A stretch of 64,000 nucleotides of DNA. Origin: Zavarzinia compransoris. Its GTDB lineage: Bacteria > Pseudomonadota > Alphaproteobacteria > Zavarziniales > Zavarziniaceae. The notes under the pieces are model-generated. The model was not told the origin of the DNA. It searched no databases and saw only the letters and a program-made list of their open reading frames with translations. Shown piece by piece: positions 60,664 to 64,000 of the stretch; the stretch's first letter is position 1; the number at the start of each line of letters is the position of its first letter. The stretch spans positions 62,001 through 126,000 of the forward strand of contig NZ_QGLF01000003.1 of NCBI RefSeq assembly GCF_003173055.1, written 5' to 3'. The position numbers were made by a program, and so were the translations under genes.

Positions 60664-61535
60664 ACCGGTTGGGGCCGACGTCGCACCGCTATTACAGCCA
60701 GGGCCTGCGCCTGCATTACGTCGACTGGGGCAACGAGGGCGCGCCGCCCCTGCTGCTGGTCCACGGCGGCAACGACCATTGCCGCAGCTGGGACTGGCTG
60801 GCCCAGCGCCTGGCCGATCGTTTCCACGTCCTTGCCGTCGACCTGCGCGGCCATGGCGACAGCGACCATGCCCCGGGCAGCCATTACCCGACCCATGGCT
60901 TCATCCTGGACCTTGCCCAATTGATCGAGCAGCGCCGGCTGGCGCCGGTGAATATCCTAGCCCATTCCTGGGGCGGGGCGGTGTCCCTGCTCTATGCCGG
61001 GGTCTATCCGGAAAAGCTGCGCCGCCTGATGGTCATCGAGGGCTGGGGGCCGTCGCCCGCGGTGGTCGAGAAACACGCCAGCGTCCCCACCCACGAACGC
61101 CTGCGCAACTGGGTGGAGGCGACGCGGGCGATCGCCCACAAGCGCCCGCCGCGCTATGCCGGGATCGAGGATTGCATCGCCCGCATGAAAGCCGCCAATG
61201 CCCGCCTGACCGACGAACAGGCCCGCCACCTGACCATCCATGCCGCCAGCCAGAACGAGGACGGCACCTATTCCTGGAAATACGACCCCTATGTCCGCGT
61301 CGTCAGCCCGACCTGGCATACGCCCGAGGAATTGGGCGCCCTGTGGTCGCGCATCACCTGCCCGGTCCTTCTGCTGCGGGGCACGGAAAGCTGGGCTGCC
61401 GATCCCGTGGCCGACGGCAAGACCCGCTATTTCCGGGATGTCCGGGTCGAGGCGCTGGACCATGCCGGCCATTGGGTGCACCACGACCGGCTGGACGAGG
61501 TCGCCGGCATGGCCGATCGTTTCTTTTCACAATAG
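60660..61535 (+). CDS. alpha/beta hydrolase
   Basis: The 291-residue protein has LLLVHGGNDH (oxyanion hole HGG at 35-37), VDLRGHGDSD, the nucleophile elbow AHSWGG with Ser103, and the C-terminal catalytic histidine in LDHAGHWVHHDR. It is cytosolic and close to haloalkane/epoxide-hydrolase-like esterases; a proline-free lid of about 80 residues is inserted after residue 125. Translational coupling to the HxlR regulator suggests induction by its own substrate, whose identity is unknown. Confidence 0.88.
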   Translation: MNRLGPTSHRYYSQGLRLHYVDWGNEGAPPLLLVHGGNDHCRSWDWLAQRLADRFHVLAVDLRGHGDSDHAPGSHYPTHGFILDLAQLIEQRRLAPVNILAHSWGGAVSLLYAGVYPEKLRRLMVIEGWGPSPAVVEKHASVPTHERLRNWVEATRAIAHKRPPRYAGIEDCIARMKAANARLTDEQARHLTIHAASQNEDGTYSWKYDPYVRVVSPTWHTPEELGALWSRITCPVLLLRGTESWAADPVADGKTRYFRDVRVEALDHAGHWVHHDRLDEVAGMADRFFSQ

Positions 61536-61566
61536 GAATAAGTTATTTAAAAATGGAATACATGCG

Positions 61567-61610
61567 ATCATGTAAAACATGATTGACCCCTGACCGGAGC
61601 ATGGTAGTGT
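61567..61610 (+). promoter_or_regulatory. promoter with overlapping inverted repeat upstream of the poly-Cys mini-ORF
   Basis: The -35 TTGACC (61583-61588) and -10 TAGTGT (61605-61610) have a 16-base spacer. ATCATGT-AAA-ACATGAT (61567-61583) is a perfect inverted repeat ending at the -35. Transcription would start near 61617. The low-GC block differs from the flanking genes. Confidence 0.6.
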
Positions 61611-61619
61611 CTCCTCACG

Positions 61620-61729
61620 CATCGGCGGAAAACCGATGGCGGCCGGCCCCCGATATAGGGCCCGCGGAATTTGATGGGAGCAGCTTGCGCCGCGTCATCC
61701 CTGCTAAAGCGCCACGACGCCGGTCGTGG
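61620..61729 (+). other. structured 5' leader with possible H-type pseudoknot
   Basis: The 137-base leader before the ATG at 61754 holds hairpin CATCGG/CCGATG (61620-61638), and two interlocked helices: CGCGG 61663-61667 with CCGCG 61690-61694, and AGCAG 61679-61683 with CTGCT 61701-61705, followed by AAAG. This is the topology of an H-type pseudoknot. A further perfect hairpin CCACGAC-GCCG-GTCGTGG lies at 61712-61729. Topology and a few bases (AAUUUG, CUUGC, GCUAAA) recall SAM-II riboswitches, but the key UUAAA loop is absent, so identity is open. Confidence 0.4.
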
Positions 61730-61753
61730 TTCCCCCAGTCGAGGAGTGAACCG

Positions 61754-61837
61754 ATGCCTGTCACCAAGACGACCGCCGCCCCTGAACGCTCCTGGCGCGA
61801 CATGGCCTGCAACGCCGCCTGTTGTTGTCGCCGCTGA
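61754..61837 (+). CDS. 27-residue poly-cysteine mini-ORF
   Basis: A strong Shine-Dalgarno (GAGGAG, 7 bases before ATG) begins a peptide that ends CNAACCCRR, so four of its last nine residues are cysteine. The three consecutive cysteine codons are all TGT, the rare form in this GC-rich genome. The peptide has no signal sequence. A hairpin (61875-61880 with 61888-61893) lies between its stop and the ribosome binding site of the 77-residue gene, so it may be a cysteine-responsive leader as known for poly-cysteine leaders in mycobacteria. A small functional peptide is the alternative. Confidence 0.55.
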   Translation: MPVTKTTAAPERSWRDMACNAACCCRR

Positions 61838-61910
61838 CAAGAATCCGAGTCGTATTCCCGAGATTGTCACGCATCCGCGCTAGAAGTGCGCGGGGCGCCA
61901 GGAGACCACC

Positions 61911-62144
61911 ATGTCCTACGTCATTGCCGGCGACATCACCGCCGCGCCGGCCATCACCATCGAAGTCGACGACATCACGGCGGGCATCGCCCTGCGCGAG
62001 CGCAGCGGCTATCGCTTCGTCGCTTCCGATCCGCGGTTCCGCCTGCTCGACGGCAGCCAGTTCCGCCGCCTGCACCAGATCGAGGCCGCGGCCCGCAACC
62101 TGGTGAAAGCCCATCTCCCGTTCCGGCGCTTCCGCGCCGCATGA
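61911..62144 (+). CDS. 77-residue protein of unknown function
   Basis: AGGAGACC precedes the ATG. The protein has a short strand-rich N-terminal half (YVIAGDITAAPAITIEVDDI) and a basic helical C-terminal half (FRRLHQIEAAARNLVKAHLPFRRFR). No family, signal or membrane segment is recognised. It is the only sizeable gene of a unit bounded by its own promoter (61583) and a terminator (62223), downstream of the poly-cysteine mini-ORF. Confidence 0.55.
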   Translation: MSYVIAGDITAAPAITIEVDDITAGIALRERSGYRFVASDPRFRLLDGSQFRRLHQIEAAARNLVKAHLPFRRFRAA

Positions 62145-62222
62145 CGCTCTTCCCGGTCCCACGGTCGGGGCCGGGCAGGGTTCCTCCCCGTCGGGTGCGA
62201 TTCATCCCCCATCCGGCGACTT

Positions 62223-62255
62223 CGGGCGGCAGCGGCAACTGCCGCCCGTTTTTTT
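62223..62255 (+). terminator. Rho-independent terminator after the 77-residue gene
   Basis: CGGGCGGCAG and CTGCCGCCCG form a 10-bp perfect stem with a 6-base loop, followed by seven T residues. It closes the unit beginning at about 61617 and lies 12 bases before the end of the convergent membrane protein gene. Confidence 0.95.
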
Positions 62256-62266
62256 CGAATCGGCGG

Positions 62267-62653
62267 TCAGGCAGCGCGTCCCGGGCGGAAGGGGTTGATG
62301 CCCTCGCGCCGGAGCATGGCCCAGGTCCAGAGCGCGCCGAGGAAATCCGGCACCACGAACAGAATGTAGAGCGGCCGCATGCCGAAGACGAGGATCAGCG
62401 CAAGGAAGACCGGCACGATGGCGATCCGCATCTGCACCGACCAGCAGAAGAAGGCGGTGACCCCGGTCCGCGCCAGGTTGAAATAGTAGTAGCCGACGAT
62501 CAGCACCACGACGCCGAGGAAGCGGATCCAGTCCGTCCCCTCGTTCGGAAAGCCCAGGACCTCGAGGATCAGGGCGGGGGCCAGCACCATGGGCACCCCG
62601 GCGGCCAGGATATAGAGCGAGAACCACAGCATGCTGCGCGCGGCGGCGGTCAT
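62267..62653 (-). CDS. four-helix integral membrane protein of unknown function
   Basis: The 128-residue product has about four hydrophobic helices (WFSLYILAAGVPMVLAPALI, FLGVVVLIVGYYYF, IAIVPVFLALILVFG, and LYILFVVPDFLGALWTWAML), a pattern seen in small DoxX- or DUF-type membrane proteins. GGAGAGGCAAG precedes the ATG at 62653. It begins 12 bases after the stop of the steroid-reductase-like gene, so they are probably co-transcribed. Confidence 0.65.
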   Translation of the reverse strand: MTAAARSMLWFSLYILAAGVPMVLAPALILEVLGFPNEGTDWIRFLGVVVLIVGYYYFNLARTGVTAFFCWSVQMRIAIVPVFLALILVFGMRPLYILFVVPDFLGALWTWAMLRREGINPFRPGRAA

Positions 62654-62664
62654 CTTGCCTCTCC

Positions 62665-63429
62665 TTACAGAAGGCCGGGGATCACCGCCCGGCGCGATTT
62701 CGGATAATCGGGAAATTCCCGCCGGTACCAGCGGTGATGGGCGACGGCACGCGGCATCAGGTTGGCCATGGTGAACAGCAGGAAGACCAGCCCGGCCCAG
62801 GTCCAGCACATCAGGGCGAACCCGGCCCAGAACACGATCTCGCCGAAATAATTGGCGGCGGAGACATAGCGGAACGCCCCGCCCCGGGGCACCCGATAGC
62901 CGGTGAAGCCGTCGGCGCGGAGCTTGATCAGGATCGAATCGGCCTGGAAATTCACCAGCCAGCCGATGACGGCGACGACGAGCCCGGCCAGGAAGCGCGG
63001 ATCGGCAAACCAGTCCGCCGACATCAGATGGCCGGCATGGCCGACGTCATAGGCATTGGCGAAGCCGTTCAGCAGGTTGAAGCTGAACCCCATGACCACG
63101 GCGATCAGCGGAAAGCGCCGGTGGCGGTCGCGCATGCGCAGGGGATAGATCAGGCCCCGATAGGTATAATGGGCCTGCCACAGGCAGAAGATGAACAGCA
63201 TCGGCGCCGCGGGCCCCGCCGCCGGCGGCGCCAGCAGCCAGAAGGTGAGGGCGAAGGCGAACCATTGCGGGCTTTCGAACAGCAGCCAGGCGGGCAGGGC
63301 CGGCATGGTGCCGCGCTGGGCCTCCGTCATATGCCGGCCATAGGGGCCGGCCTGGCGCAAGGTGGTGGCCAAGGTCCCAAGGCCCATGAGCAGAATAAGC
63401 CCCAAGGCATAGAGATAGGCTGTTCCCAT
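62665..63429 (-). CDS. membrane protein of the 3-oxo-5-alpha-steroid 4-dehydrogenase (steroid 5-alpha reductase) family
   Basis: The 254-residue protein has six to seven hydrophobic helices and the C-terminal signature of the family: GYRVPRGGAFRYVSAANYFGEIVFWAG, then RAVAHHRWYRREFPDYPKSRRAVIP, where the H-x-W-Y-x-x-x-F-P-x-Y-P segment is diagnostic of NADPH-dependent reductases of conjugated enone lipids. Many bacterial members act on unknown lipids. GGGGAGGGAG precedes the ATG. It is divergent from the TetR gene at 63508, across an operator-like palindrome. Confidence 0.82.
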   Translation of the reverse strand: MGTAYLYALGLILLMGLGTLATTLRQAGPYGRHMTEAQRGTMPALPAWLLFESPQWFAFALTFWLLAPPAAGPAAPMLFIFCLWQAHYTYRGLIYPLRMRDRHRRFPLIAVVMGFSFNLLNGFANAYDVGHAGHLMSADWFADPRFLAGLVVAVIGWLVNFQADSILIKLRADGFTGYRVPRGGAFRYVSAANYFGEIVFWAGFALMCWTWAGLVFLLFTMANLMPRAVAHHRWYRREFPDYPKSRRAVIPGLL

Positions 63430-63449
63430 CCCGCTCCCTCCCCTTATAG

Positions 63450-63474
63450 TTTACAAATCAATGTTACATGTAAA
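63450..63474. promoter_or_regulatory. palindromic operator candidate between reductase-like and TetR genes
   Basis: TTACATGTAA (63464-63473) is a perfect 10-bp palindrome, and TTTACA (63450-63455)/TGTAAA (63469-63474) form a wider inverted pair. It lies in the 78-base AT-rich gap between divergent starts, the classic position for TetR autoregulation and control of the reductase gene. Confidence 0.6.
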
Positions 63475-63507
63475 TCTCGATCTTCACAATAATCAGATTT
63501 TGTGCAA

Positions 63508-64000
63508 ATGACGCTCAGCACCCGCGACCTCATCCTTCAGCACGCCGCCCAGTGCTTCGCCGCCGCCGGCCTTGCCGCCACCATGGGCGAGATCGCCCAG
63601 GCCGCCGGCGTGTCGCGCCGCACGCTGTACAATCATTTCCCGACCCGGGAGGCGGTGCTGGCGGCCCTGGTCGAACGGCAATCCCTGGCCTTTCTCGCCG
63701 GGCTGCGGGCGGCGGTGGCCATGGCCGGGGATTTTCCGGCCTTCCTGCTCGACTGCTGCTGCCATGTGATCCGGGAATCGCCCCGGGCGCCGCTGGCCTT
63801 GATGCATGTCGGCAACAGCGCGGGACAGGCGGCGACCCTGCTGCACTTCAGGTCGCCGCCGATCATCGAGGCCTGGCTGGGCTTCTTCCAGGGGCCCTAT
63901 GTCGAGGGGCTGCGCCTGGGCCAGATCGCCCCCGACATCACCTTGCCCGACCTTCTGGCCTGGTTCGGGCGGGTGGTCACGTCCTATCTCCAGGTACCGC
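63508..64000 (+). CDS. TetR/AcrR-family transcriptional regulator (3' end outside window)
   Basis: At least 164 residues are present. The N-terminal helix-turn-helix is standard (LILQHAAQCFAAAGLAATMGEIAQ, then SRRTLYNHFPTREAVLAAL), and the following helices show a run of three cysteines in LLDCCCHVIRE, unusual for the family. The ligand is unknown. It is divergent from the steroid-reductase-like gene and is likely to be its regulator. Confidence 0.88.
   Translation, partial: MTLSTRDLILQHAAQCFAAAGLAATMGEIAQAAGVSRRTLYNHFPTREAVLAALVERQSLAFLAGLRAAVAMAGDFPAFLLDCCCHVIRESPRAPLALMHVGNSAGQAATLLHFRSPPIIEAWLGFFQGPYVEGLRLGQIAPDITLPDLLAWFGRVVTSYLQVP

Noticed and set aside
61583-61753. Methionine-start frame upstream of the poly-Cys mini-ORF (MTPDRSMVV...)
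   Set aside because: It begins between the -35 and -10, has no ribosome binding site, and crosses the structured leader; only the last 27 codons have translation signals.

Overview
The window is a high-GC (about two thirds by eye) chromosomal segment from a Gram-negative bacterium. It is most likely an alphaproteobacterium of Rhodospirillales-like type. The evidence is the secB / Tim44-like / mltA / smr order, an ArsR-methyltransferase regulator in front of metF-metH, adjacent mlaC and mlaA, an ohr-ohrR pair, and Urt plus urease loci of alphaproteobacterial layout. No rRNA, tRNA, CRISPR array, prophage or intact transposon was seen. The window starts inside an alpha-2-macroglobulin-family gene and ends inside a TetR-family gene.

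Layout. 1-3.6 kb: the macroglobulin tail with a terminator, then a translationally coupled AtuA-like (DUF1446) and SDR pair. 3.6-5.1 kb: mlaC and mlaA of the retrograde phospholipid transport system, on the minus strand. 5.3-10.7 kb: a methionine unit (ArsR-type regulator fused to a methyltransferase, metF, metH) behind a perfect AT-rich inverted repeat that overlaps the promoter. 10.8-20.6 kb: mixed housekeeping genes (TetR, YciI, EVE, ThiE-like, YggS, L,D-transpeptidase, ilvD, cell-wall hydrolase, NUDIX, sorbosone-dehydrogenase-like). They are interrupted at 13.55-14.53 kb by a lower-GC insert that holds a decayed parDE module and a DUF6881 gene, flanked by 17-bp direct repeats.

20.7-35.2 kb: an unusual cluster on the minus strand with four DUF1302 outer-membrane-type proteins, two DUF1329 periplasmic proteins, a Ycf48/BNR-type exported protein and an SMP-30 lactonase. 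Rho-independent terminators split it into several transcription units, and a 27-bp perfect palindrome lies upstream of the first. This is the strongest candidate for an incompletely described system, probably cell-envelope lipid or hydrophobic-substrate traffic. No RND exporter gene lies inside the window.

36.3-49.2 kb: a nitrogen region. urtABCDE (urea ABC importer) is followed on the same strand by ureD, ureABC, ureE, ureF, a 2OG-Fe(II) oxygenase-like gene and ureG. A textbook sigma-54 promoter lies in front of urtA, a terminator-type attenuator between urtA and urtB, and a large REP-like palindrome between ureD and ureA. The amino-acid-binding protein gene at 36.3 kb converges on it.

49.3-64 kb: DUF4166 and DCC-family genes; ohr-ohrR with an operator set inside the ohr promoter; a two-domain fatty acyl-CoA reductase; a second decayed toxin-antitoxin module (vapBC type); a KamA-family radical SAM enzyme; secB and its usual neighbours; an HxlR-regulated alpha/beta hydrolase; a compact self-contained transcription unit at 61.57-62.26 kb with a structured leader, a poly-cysteine mini-ORF and a 77-residue orphan protein; and a membrane steroid-reductase-like pair divergent from a TetR gene.
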